Positions 1-5,947 of a stretch of 5,952 bases of DNA are shown here, piece after piece. The stretch lies in the NCBI GenBank assembly GCA_030627725.1, contig DAOVSZ010000184.1, forward strand, positions 1 to 5,952, read 5' to 3'. Position numbers and translations under genes: made by a program. The first letter of the stretch is position 1. The number at the start of each line of letters is the position of its first letter. This DNA comes from Desulfobulbaceae bacterium. Lineage in GTDB: Bacteria > Desulfobacterota > Desulfobulbia > Desulfobulbales > DAOVSZ01. Under the pieces are notes generated by a model, which made no database searches, was not told the origin of the DNA, and worked only from the letters and a program-made list of their open reading frames with translations.

Positions 1-566
1 CGCTTCAGAGCGCTCAACGGTTCACGCAATTCACCTCCTGGAAATACCCTGCCGTTTCCCAGATAATTGCGGGCGTTAAAGAGGACTATATCGAGGTCCC
101 TCCTCATTGCCAGATGCTGAAACCCGTCGTCAAGTATCAGAATATCAGGTGTCATGTTCAGGACCGCATATCGACCGACAACAACCTTTTTCGGCCCTGT
201 AAGAACAGGAACACAAGGGAGGGATTCCGCAAGGAGTCTCGGTTCATCTCCGGCAACCTTTGAATCAAGAAAGATTTCTTTTTGGTCGGAAACGACATTT
301 ACCGGGCCTTTGGCAGTCCCCCCATATCCACGGCTCACTATTGCGGGTTTCTTCTCAAGCGCGGAAAAATAACGCGCCAAGTACATGACCATAGGGGTCT
401 TTGCCGTACCACCCATAGTGAGATTGCCGACACTTACAACCGGCACACCCATAAGATGGCTTTTAAGCACACCCTTCCGATAAAGAAAGGCCCGCAGGAC
501 CATCATGGCGCAGTAAATGGGAGTAAAAGGCAGGCCAATCAGAAAGAGGAATCTATGTTTCTTCAT
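1..566 (-). CDS. lpxK: Tetraacyldisaccharide 4'-kinase LpxK (N-terminal part, cut by window edge)
   Basis: LpxK phosphorylates the 4' position of the tetraacyl-disaccharide lipid A precursor at the inner face of the cytoplasmic membrane. This ORF does not appear as a closed frame because it runs off base 1; translating the minus strand from the ATG at 564-566 gives 188 complete codons of an expected 320-350. Residues 5-28 are hydrophobic, matching the N-terminal membrane helix of the family. Residues 45-58 (VSVGNLTMGGTAKTP) are the P-loop (Walker A). VSRGYGG follows near 77-83, AGDEP near 105-109, and DDGFQHLAMRRDLDIV near 146-161, the last being an LpxK hallmark. GNGRVFPGGELREPLSALK at 170-188 is also typical. 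The frame is open back to a TAA at 681-683, but there is no ATG above 566 and the upstream translation does not resemble LpxK. The ribosome-binding site is weak (GAAAG). The selenoprotein gene lies 128 bp upstream on the same strand, so co-transcription is possible. Identification is firm; the start is less so. Confidence 0.95.
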   Translation of the reverse strand, partial: MKKHRFLFLIGLPFTPIYCAMMVLRAFLYRKGVLKSHLMGVPVVSVGNLTMGGTAKTPMVMYLARYFSALEKKPAIVSRGYGGTAKGPVNVVSDQKEIFLDSKVAGDEPRLLAESLPCVPVLTGPKKVVVGRYAVLNMTPDILILDDGFQHLAMRRDLDIVLFNARNYLGNGRVFPGGELREPLSALK

Positions 567-694
567 CAATGCTTTCAGAAAATATACGCAGTTCCTTGCC
601 GCAGAAGGCGGAATAACCTTGAACACGAACAAAAATCCTACGCAACCTGGTATATTCTTTTCCGCCAATCGCCTGAGTAGTTACGTCTCTTTAT

Positions 695-1552
695 CTACTT
701 GAGTCTTTTGAGTTCTTTCTCAATAACTTTCTTCATACCGGAAAAATTACGGTAGTTATTTCTCAACGACCTGTTATTGACGAGTATTGTCGGGGTTGAA
801 CGGATACCATTTTTTACCGCATCATCCATGTCTTTTGATACGGCCTGGCGGAGCTTCGGGTTTGAGAGATCGGTATTAAAGCGTTTCATGTCCAGACCGA
901 GCTCCTGAGCAATCTCCTGAAATTTCTTATGACTCAGGCTCTTGTAGTTTTCAAAAAGTTTGTCATGATATTCCCAGAACTTTCCTTGCTCATTAGCGGC
1001 CAAAGCAGCGACAGCGGCGCCCATGGCAAATTTATGAATGCGTGTAAGTGGAAAATTTTTAAATACCAGTTTGACCTCGTTTGGATATGCCCCGAGCACC
1101 TGCTCAAGCAGCGGCAGAACCTTGCCGCAATACGGTCATTGAAAGTCAGTAAAAAGGGTGATCACCACCGGTGCATCGACAGGCCCCCTGAAAGGAGCTC
1201 CTTCGATATCGACGTCGAGCACAAAATCAAATTCAACAATCTGGATCGATTTCTTGCTGCTATCAGTCAGGTAGAGAACATCGCCGCTCTTTGACACGTC
1301 GATCTTATCGATAGAGCCGCCGATTTCAAGTGTCTCCTTGGCAACTCCGTTAGATGTATAAATATGTACCTTCCCTCCACTGGTAAGGACAAAAAACAAC
1401 TTCCCATCTGCCGACATGGCAGTATCAAGAGGCTCCTGGTCAGTTACAAGCTTCTTCCTGACTTCCCAGTCAACTGCGGCCAACGCCCCTGTCGCCAGAC
1501 AAAAAACAGAAAAAACCGTCATCAAGACCAAAAAAAATGGTCGCCTAAGCAT
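695..1552 (-). CDS. Exported DsbA-like thioredoxin-fold selenoprotein (U-P-Y-C active site), read through in-frame UGA
   Basis: Two adjacent minus-strand ORFs in the same frame (1552-1139 and 1135-695) are separated only by a TGA at 1136-1138. Read as selenocysteine, this gives one 285-residue protein. Residues 1-25 form a signal peptide ending ALA before AVDWE. Residues about 40-120 contain two propeller-like strand repeats (LDTAMSADGKLFFVLTSGG and IDKIDVSKSGDVLYLTDSS). From about 128 a DsbA-family thioredoxin fold begins with APVVITLFTDFQ, followed by U139-P-Y-C142. The cis-Pro loop is STPTILVNN with P254. The helical insertion (FWEYHDKLFENY and following) and C-terminal strand-helix match the family. 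Both halves are needed for the fold and conservation continues across the UGA without a gap. The likely role is periplasmic thiol-disulfide exchange; the partner is unknown. Start: ATG at 1550-1552 behind a strong AAGGAGGAG. Alternatives are a nonsense mutation or sequencing error (TGC to TGA). The SECIS-like hairpin argues for true recoding. Confidence 0.85.
1111..1138 (-). promoter_or_regulatory. Candidate bacterial SECIS element directly after the UGA codon
   Basis: On the minus strand the UGA (1138-1136) is followed by seven bases (CCGUAUU), then GCGGCA (1128-1123), a six-base loop AGGUUC (1122-1117) and UGCCGC (1116-1111). That is a perfect 6-bp GC-rich stem. The loop resembles the AGGUCU loop of the E. 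coli fdhF SECIS, with a GG/GU that SelB recognises in the apical loop. The loop G lies 15-16 bases after the UGA, at the near end of the spacing usual for bacterial SECIS elements. All pairs are seen in the sequence; binding to SelB is inferred. The hairpin also encodes the C-G-K-V-L-P residues of the active-site helix, so part of its conservation would be protein-driven. Confidence 0.75.
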
Positions 1553-1557
1553 ATGTT

Positions 1558-1566
1558 CTCCTCCTT
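1558..1566 (-). promoter_or_regulatory. Strong Shine-Dalgarno site fixing the selenoprotein start
   Basis: The minus strand reads AAGGAGGAG and then five bases before the ATG at 1552-1550. It is the strongest ribosome-binding site in the window and supports this start, which also gives a full signal peptide. Confidence 0.85.
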
Positions 1567-1601
1567 GTCCGAATTCACCATCTATAGCTAGGCGATCAGG
1601 T

Positions 1602-1752
1602 GTAACCGTTCACCGGGGCTGCAGATTGCGAGAAACTCCGTCCTGTAAGCGTTTACCAGTGCCTTAGATTCGTTCGTTTGGGCCTTTGAACTATAGCCCC
1701 TCTATGTGAGAAGGCCAAAACGGATGAAGATGAGGTGCTGGTGAACGCTTAC
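1602..1752. repeat. Three related 12-bp palindromes, GTAASCGTTYAC
   Basis: GTAACCGTTCAC (1602-1613), GTAAGCGTTTAC (1645-1656) and, inverted, GTAAGCGTTCAC (read on the minus strand from 1752-1741) are near-palindromes with a central CG. Each is followed by ACC or C and a G-rich patch, and two sit next to GATCAGG/CCTGATC. The pattern resembles operators of LacI-family regulators (AANCGNTT core). The first site lies 50-61 bp upstream of the selenoprotein start and would cover the -35 position of a possible minus-strand -10 (TATAGA, 1586-1581). An equal alternative is that they are parts of a dispersed palindromic repeat, since two copies share flanks in inverted orientation. Confidence 0.4.
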
Positions 1753-1833
1753 GATCAGGTTTACGTTTTTAAAGAGAATAAGTCAAATATTCTTTTTAGC
1801 GTGGAACAACTCCCGGAAAATCATTTATCGTAA
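1690..1833 (+). pseudogene. Possible 47-codon gene remnant without a start codon
   Basis: A short plus-strand frame between TGA (1687-1689) and TAA (1831-1833) reads like protein, with LVNAYDQVYVFKENK and ILFSVEQLPENH in it. It has no ATG; the first GTG is at 1735. Its terminating TAA is also the first bases of the 152-bp repeat element, and its first codons match an inverted copy of element sequence (1702-1716 against 1889-1903). It could be the tail of a gene cut by rearrangement, or chance. I do not recognise the family. Confidence 0.2.
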
Positions 1834-1982
1834 CTATTCAACAGCACTCCATCCGCTTCTCCATGCGGAGTTGAGCTGCACACGATCAGGCCTTCTCGCA
1901 TAGCCAACTATCGGAGTCTTCGCTCCGCTCCGCTTACCTGCTCGGCCTGCTTGTGCACATATGAAGCACTGCTGAACAGTTA
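1831..1982. repeat. 152-bp element with imperfect terminal inverted repeats (MITE-like)
   Basis: The left end is TAACTATTCAACAGCACT (from 1831); the right end read on the minus strand from 1982 is TAACTGTTCAGCAGTGCT. Most differences between the ends are transitions. A second inner pair is present: TGCACACGATCAGGCC (1877-1892) against GGCCTGCTTGTGCA (1944-1957). A smaller hairpin, CGGAG-TCTTCG-CTCCG, is in the centre. The left arm, about 56 bp, recurs nearly unchanged at 2864-2920. There is no transposase here, so this looks like a non-autonomous palindromic element. A 65-codon minus-strand ORF through it (1834-2031) is probably just element sequence. Confidence 0.6.
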
Positions 1983-2027
1983 CAGGATGGTGTTTAGGCC
2001 ACGTATTCAGCTCCACCTGAATAGTCA

Positions 2028-2435
2028 TCATTTATCTTCTAAAACAGTACAGATAACATTCCGCTCCGCACGAGGCCCGTCAAACTCACAGAAAAAAATA
2101 TTCTGCCAGCGGGAAAGCCCCAGCTCTCCATCAATCAGTGGTATGGTCTCGGACGGACCGACAAGACCTGCCTTGAGGTGCGCATCGCCGTTCCCATCCT
2201 GCCGGTCGTGGAGCCATACACCCTGAGGAATCAGCTTACGCAGAAACTGCACTACATCTGCCTGCACGCTGTCGTCCCAGTTTTCCTGGATCATCAACGC
2301 GCCGGTTGCTCCCTGAGAGTACAGGGCCACAATACCATTCATGACCCCGCTCCGACGTACTGCAGCAGCAACCTTATCCGTAATATCAACAAGCGTCTCG
2401 CGGCTTTCCGTACTTATATGAATTACCTGTCGCAT
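2028..2435 (-). CDS. yjbQ: YjbQ/UPF0047 family protein (secondary thiamine-phosphate synthase type)
   Basis: This 135-residue protein matches the compact YjbQ/UPF0047 family in length and in its C-terminal half: H76, then NGDAH (82-86), LKAGLVGPSETIPLIDGELGLSRWQNIFFCEFDGPR. Family members have weak thiamine-phosphate synthase activity in vitro and are presumed cytosolic; the physiological reaction is not settled. The position where the family usually has PHTTA reads SQGATGALMIQENWD (40-54), so the histidine there seems replaced, while the ENxD that follows is kept. The SRWQ replaces the more usual GTWQ. Start: ATG at 2433-2435 with AGGA five bases before it. The zinc-ribbon gene ends 9 bp upstream, so the two are almost certainly co-transcribed. 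The gene ends in TGA, showing that UGA also works as a normal stop in this genome. Confidence 0.9.
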   Translation of the reverse strand: MRQVIHISTESRETLVDITDKVAAAVRRSGVMNGIVALYSQGATGALMIQENWDDSVQADVVQFLRKLIPQGVWLHDRQDGNGDAHLKAGLVGPSETIPLIDGELGLSRWQNIFFCEFDGPRAERNVICTVLEDK

Positions 2436-2444
2436 AATTTCCTG

Positions 2445-2642
2445 TTAATGGGGCTGTTCTTCCAAAGGCTGCTTTTGCTTATGGGAACAGACGGCACACA
2501 TGATATCGGCATCCTCCTTTCGGTCCGTCAATCGCCACTTGCCGATAAGAATTAAATCATTATGTTCGCTGCGACACTGATCGCAGACCCATATCTGGTT
2601 TGGCAGATCATCTTCTCCGTCTGTCATATATTGATATTTCAT
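2445..2642 (-). CDS. Small zinc-ribbon protein, function unknown
   Basis: A 65-residue protein with two CxxC knuckles, C20-D-Q-C23 and C49-A-V-C52, 25 residues apart, the layout of a zinc ribbon. No signal peptide or membrane segment is present; the N-terminus is acidic (TDGEDD) and the C-terminus glutamine-rich. The start ATG at 2640-2642 follows GAGAGG by six T bases, a clear ribosome-binding site. It is first in a two-gene unit with the YjbQ homologue 9 bp downstream. The role is not known; a metal-binding, nucleic-acid- or protein-binding adaptor is only a guess from the fold. Confidence 0.7.
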   Translation of the reverse strand: MKYQYMTDGEDDLPNQIWVCDQCRSEHNDLILIGKWRLTDRKEDADIMCAVCSHKQKQPLEEQPH

Positions 2643-2683
2643 AAAAAACCTCTCTTTAGCTCTTCATCTTTTCCTCAATCAAC

Positions 2684-2704
2684 AAAAACAGGGATACTGT
2701 TTTT
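2684..2704. other. A/T-rich hairpin in the spacer upstream of the zinc-ribbon gene
   Basis: AAAAACAG (2684-2691), loop GGATA, CTGTTTTT (2697-2704) form a perfect 8-bp stem. The plus strand ends in a run of T, as a weak intrinsic terminator would, but no plus-strand gene precedes it. It could terminate read-through from either side or be chance in A/T-rich spacer. Confidence 0.25.
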
Positions 2705-2827
2705 TGAGTAGCAGATAGCATCTTTTGTTCCATTTTGCTATAGAAATTTCTTTGGGGGCATTCGACAAAGACTGCCGCATATTTTTCAGAATCGAAATCT
2801 AAAGATCTGGCCGGATGGAAGTTATTC

Positions 2828-2855
2828 TTGACTCCTTTCCCCGGCACATTATAGT
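2828..2855 (+). promoter_or_regulatory. Sigma70-like promoter candidate upstream of the lipoprotein gene
   Basis: TTGACT (2828-2833), 16 bp, TATAGT (2850-2855). Both boxes are close to consensus. It would give a leader of about 130 bases that includes the repeat arm and its hairpin before the ATG at 2993. A second, weaker candidate is TTGCTA (2921-2926), 18 bp, TATAAG (2945-2950), closer to the gene. Confidence 0.45.
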
Positions 2856-2863
2856 ATTTATTG

Positions 2864-2920
2864 TAACTGTTCAGCAACACCCCATCCGCTTCTCCATAGC
2901 GGAGTTGAGCTGCACTCGAT
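2864..2920 (+). repeat. Second copy of the repeat-element left arm
   Basis: This stretch matches 1831-1886 nearly base for base: TAACTGTTCAGCA, then CATCCGCTTCTCCAT and GCGGAGTTGAGCTGCAC. It has one inserted A after CTCCAT, which completes a perfect hairpin TCCGCT-TCTCCAT-AGCGGA. The matching right arm is absent, so this copy is a single-arm fragment. It lies between the two promoter candidates of the downstream gene. Confidence 0.7.
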
Positions 2921-2992
2921 TTGCTACGTTCACAAAAGAGGACATATAAGAAAGAAATTATACAAAAATCATTTTATAACCAGGGTATTGTC

Positions 2993-3883
2993 ATGAAAAA
3001 TTTTCTTTGGCTTTTTTGTCTCATCCTTATCAGCGGCTGCTCTTATACCCCTCCTTCACAGCCAGTGCTTGGCAACATTCCACCATCCACTACAAATGTT
3101 TACTTCTTCAGAGAACTCCATTCCGCCACTGGCCTTTTTCCCTCTCAATTTCCATGGACCATTATCATTGACCGTCAGGCCCTTTGCGGACTCAATGAAG
3201 GAGAATACGGCATCTTACGAATCAGTTCCGGTTCAACTCACATGCTGGAGATAAAACGGCTGAATGTCCTGTGGCACAGTGAAAAATTACCTTTCATTGC
3301 TCAACCAGGAGAAAATGTTTTTTTTCTAGTCAATTTTAAGGATGGTGAGGTAGGCATTAATCAGATACAGACTTCAGATGCTCTTACCTACATAAAACAC
3401 TACAGGCAAAAATGCGGCTCTCAAACTCCGTTGCCGGCAGAACCGGTTGCCGAACAACAGGTGGTCAAAGAAAGCAGGATGTATCCCTCAAAGATCTATG
3501 ACCCGTCAAAAGTCAAGCCGATAAAAAAACCGAAGCCTTTTCCAGTCAAACGAAGCAATCAGGAAATCTATTTTGAACTGGACTCTGCCCGCATCAGCCC
3601 CGCACTCAATCCTGTTCTCGATGATATCGTGAAATACCTCAAAGACAATCGCGCGGTCACCATTCTGCTTGATGGACATGCCTGCGAACTGGGAACGGAA
3701 AAGTACAACATGGATCTCTCGAAGAAGCGAACCGATTCTGTCCGCAAGCATCTCCTTCGCAAAGGAATTGCCGGAAAAAGGATAGAACTCCGTTCCTTTG
3801 GAGAAAACGCGCCGAAATACTCGAACGCAACCAAAGAAGGCAGAAACCGGAACAGGCGGGTGTTGTTCCGGTTTGAATATTAA
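2993..3883 (+). CDS. Outer-membrane lipoprotein with DUF2846-like and OmpA C-terminal domains
   Basis: The protein has 296 residues from the ATG at 2993, preferred over an in-frame ATG at 2921 because it gives an immediate lipoprotein signal (MKNFLWLFCLILISGC, lipobox ISG-C16, serine at +2, which favours outer-membrane sorting) and has AGGG seven bases upstream. Residues about 34-130 (VYFFRE at the start, then IIIDRQALCGLNEGEYG and an isssgsH-type turn) resemble DUF2846. A Pro/Lys-rich linker spans 145-188. Residues 190-296 are an OmpA/Pal peptidoglycan-binding domain: IYFELDS (192-198), LDGHACE (226-232), N239-M-D-L-S-K-K-R246, and GRNRNRRV (283-290). The expected role is to tie the outer membrane to peptidoglycan, with the DUF2846 part of unknown function. 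Assignment of the OmpA domain is firm; DUF2846 is a pattern match by eye. Confidence 0.88.
   Translation: MKNFLWLFCLILISGCSYTPPSQPVLGNIPPSTTNVYFFRELHSATGLFPSQFPWTIIIDRQALCGLNEGEYGILRISSGSTHMLEIKRLNVLWHSEKLPFIAQPGENVFFLVNFKDGEVGINQIQTSDALTYIKHYRQKCGSQTPLPAEPVAEQQVVKESRMYPSKIYDPSKVKPIKKPKPFPVKRSNQEIYFELDSARISPALNPVLDDIVKYLKDNRAVTILLDGHACELGTEKYNMDLSKKRTDSVRKHLLRKGIAGKRIELRSFGENAPKYSNATKEGRNRNRRVLFRFEY
3844..3874 (+). other. Perfect 11-bp hairpin within the last codons of the lipoprotein gene
   Basis: AAACCGGAACA (3844-3854), nine-base loop GGCGGGTGT, TGTTCCGGTTT (3864-3874). It encodes the NRNRRVLFRF end of the OmpA domain. No T-run follows, so it is not a classical intrinsic terminator; it may protect the mRNA 3' end or act in factor-dependent termination. 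Confidence 0.5.
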
Positions 3884-3890
3884 AAAATAA

Positions 3891-3979
3891 GCACAGAGGC
3901 AGAAGGCACACAGGCACACAGTCTTCAACAACAACTATAACCTCTCGCGATCTTCAGTCCTTCAGCCTCTGTGCCTTCT
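3891..3979. repeat. Inverted repeat of CACAGAGGC/AGAAGGCACA units between two plus-strand genes
   Basis: AGAAGGCACACAGGC (3901-3915) pairs with GCCTCTGTGCCTTCT (3965-3979) at 14 of 15 positions across a 49-base loop. GCACAGAGGC (3891-3900) can instead pair perfectly with GCCTCTGTGC (3965-3974), so two structures exclude each other. The CACAGAGGC-type repetition is simple-sequence-like. It may act in transcription termination after the lipoprotein gene; that is an inference. Confidence 0.45.
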
Positions 3980-4075
3980 ACCTTTGTATCACAACCTTCT
4001 TTCAGGATATTCATCACTGCCTCGCCACCCTTCTGATAGGCGTAATCAAGTATGATCGGCGTAAACTGCTGTACC

Positions 4076-5947
4076 ATGTCTCCGTTTAAGTCGAAATACC
4101 TCCTCTTTGTCTTCCTGCTCATTTCCCTGTGCTTTGCACCTGGTTCGCTCTACAGCCAGTCACTTCAAAACGACCCCTATCAGATCCTTCACAGGTATTA
4201 TGAAGCTATCGGCGGTCTTCAAAGACTCAAGGCAATAAAGACTGTTTATTACGAAGGTGAAGCAGAATATGACGGTCTTTCCGGCACGTTCCGGCAATGG
4301 GAGGAAAACCCGCTCAAGTACCGCCTGGAAGAAGACTATACGGTCATCAACCTGACGACCGGTGATGACGGCCGCTTCTCCTGGCTGAAAGACACGAACG
4401 GCAAGGTCCTTGTCTACAGAGACGAGGACACCATGAAACGACGGCGGATCAAAAAAAGGCTGAAAAACTTTGAGCACCTGGACCCGCACTCACCCTACTT
4501 CAGTCTCTTTTATGAAGGTATCCGGAAGACAAAGACCGGCATCACCTGTCATGTTGTCCGCATGACCAACACGATCAATTCCGACGTGAGCCTCTCTTTC
4601 TTTGACAGCGCCACCTCTCTTTTGAAACAATCGATTGAAAAACAACCGGATATGGAGATCCACACTGTTATCACCGATTACCGCCGGGTTGGAGATCTCC
4701 TTGTCGCCTTTGGCGAGGACTCAGACATCCTGCCGCGTGGGAAAAGAACACAATCAAGACTTTCTCTGTATCAACCGCATATCGATATCGACCCGTCTCT
4801 CTTTCATGTCCCGGATGACCTTAAAAAGGACTTCACCTTTCAAGATGGATCAAAAGCCGAAGAGATCCCTTTTCTTTTTTCCGAAAATAATATCTACCTG
4901 CCGGTCACGATCAAGGGGGAAACACGGTGGTGGATTCTTGACAGCGGCGCCTCCAAGTCCGTCATCGATGCCGGTTATGCGAAAGAGCTTGGCCTCACGC
5001 AGGAAGGCGCCATTACGGGCTTCGGCTTTGGAGACACCTTCGACCTCTCCTTTGTCCGTCTGCCCTCCTTTTCCGTCGACGCCGTGCGGATGAGTCCGCA
5101 GAAAATCTTCGTATTCACGGACTTTACCAAAAACCACGGCGAGCCGCCTGCCGCCGGCATCCTGGGCTACGACTTTCTCTCACGCTTTGTAACGAAGATA
5201 GACTATGCAGAAAAGCACATCTCCTTTTATGATCCGGAATCCTTTACTTACAGAGGCAATGGAACAATTATAGACGCGCCTTTAAAATACAGGACATTCA
5301 CGGCGCCGGTCCTTGTTGACGGAAAATTGTCCGGCAATTGGTCGATTGATCTGGGCGCAACAGACACCCAGTTCCATTTTCAATTTGCCGAAAAAAACAA
5401 CCTCTTCGACCGCCAAGGCGTTGTGACAGCCCGGGCCGGAATGTCAGGCATCTTTTTCAGCAGAATCGTCCAGTTTGATTCCTTTGCGATTGGTAATTTC
5501 TGCATCAAAAAACCACTTTTGACCTTTCCGCTTAAAAAAGGAAAAGGATCCAGCGCAATCGGCGAACAGGCAGGCAACATTGGAAACTCAATCCTCTCCC
5601 ATTTCATTCTTTATCTTGATTATAAAAAACAACAGATCGTGCTGGAGAAAGGAAAAAACTTCAACCGGCAGGCGCCACGGGAGAAGAGTGGCATGGTAAT
5701 AGGATATACGAAAGAAGACGGTTCGCCAATGGTCTCTTTTGTTGCCAATGGGACCCCTGCCGAGGTAGCCGGATTTGTGGCAGGAGATATTATCCTGACG
5801 ATCAACAAAAGAGCTATTCAAGACTACGAGGGTGTTCCTGCTGTTAAGAAACTTCTGCTGCAGAACGCCGGAACAACCCTTTCCTTTACGGTCAGAAGAG
5901 GCCCTGCAGAAAAAGAAATAGAACTTACCCTTCAAGAACTTTTTTAA
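4076..5947 (+). CDS. Exported aspartyl protease (two retropepsin/pepsin-like domains) with C-terminal PDZ domain
   Basis: The protein has 623 residues from the ATG at 4076. The in-frame ATG at 4052 would add eight residues before a good signal peptide (MSPFKSK, then a hydrophobic core, cleavage near LYS-QS at 27); neither start has a strong ribosome site. Residues about 35-250 (YYEAIGGLQRLKAIKTVYYEGEAE first) resemble the LolA/LolB-like fold often found before such proteases. Residues about 265-395 are an aspartyl protease domain with catalytic D289-S-G-A-S293 and the later GILGYDFL (361-368) typical of retropepsin-like folds. A second copy follows at about 405-525, with D425-L-G-A-T429 and GNIGNSIL (500-507); here the usual Ser/Thr after Asp is Leu. 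Residues about 538-621 form a PDZ domain (GTPAEVAGFVAGDIILTINK). Periplasmic proteolysis with substrate capture by PDZ is the expected role; the target is unknown. The gene may be co-transcribed with the lipoprotein 192 bp upstream. Confidence 0.85.
   Translation: MSPFKSKYLLFVFLLISLCFAPGSLYSQSLQNDPYQILHRYYEAIGGLQRLKAIKTVYYEGEAEYDGLSGTFRQWEENPLKYRLEEDYTVINLTTGDDGRFSWLKDTNGKVLVYRDEDTMKRRRIKKRLKNFEHLDPHSPYFSLFYEGIRKTKTGITCHVVRMTNTINSDVSLSFFDSATSLLKQSIEKQPDMEIHTVITDYRRVGDLLVAFGEDSDILPRGKRTQSRLSLYQPHIDIDPSLFHVPDDLKKDFTFQDGSKAEEIPFLFSENNIYLPVTIKGETRWWILDSGASKSVIDAGYAKELGLTQEGAITGFGFGDTFDLSFVRLPSFSVDAVRMSPQKIFVFTDFTKNHGEPPAAGILGYDFLSRFVTKIDYAEKHISFYDPESFTYRGNGTIIDAPLKYRTFTAPVLVDGKLSGNWSIDLGATDTQFHFQFAEKNNLFDRQGVVTARAGMSGIFFSRIVQFDSFAIGNFCIKKPLLTFPLKKGKGSSAIGEQAGNIGNSILSHFILYLDYKKQQIVLEKGKNFNRQAPREKSGMVIGYTKEDGSPMVSFVANGTPAEVAGFVAGDIILTINKRAIQDYEGVPAVKKLLLQNAGTTLSFTVRRGPAEKEIELTLQELF

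Noticed and set aside
282..680. 132-codon plus-strand ORF and others opposite lpxK
   Set aside because: They are antisense shadows of lpxK, whose conserved motifs lie on the minus strand across the same bases.
1136..1138. UGA read as Trp or Gly through an alternative genetic code
   Set aside because: The YjbQ gene ends in TGA as a normal stop, no other gene here has an internal TGA, and Trp or Gly at this position would destroy the active site.
1834..2031. 65-codon minus-strand ORF whose ATG overlaps the stop of the YjbQ gene (ATGA)
   Set aside because: Three quarters of it runs through the inverted-repeat element, and its C-terminus is translated repeat arm. The overlap looks like coupling but no protein family is evident.
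2656..2880. 74-codon minus-strand ORF starting with GTG
   Set aside because: Its start lies within the repeat arm, it has no ribosome-binding site, it contains the A/T-rich hairpin and plus-strand promoter candidate, and I see no recognisable motif. A short real peptide cannot be excluded.
3506..3934. Minus-strand ORFs of 86-142 codons opposite the OmpA domain
   Set aside because: They are shadows of the plus-strand lipoprotein gene, which has a clear domain match there.
3925..4122. 65-codon minus-strand ORF opposite the start of the protease gene
   Set aside because: Its C-terminal part (TKVEGTEAEG) is translated CACAGAGGC-type repeat and its N-terminal part overlaps the protease signal peptide. 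A GGAG before an internal ATG (4077) makes it tempting, but no family is recognised.
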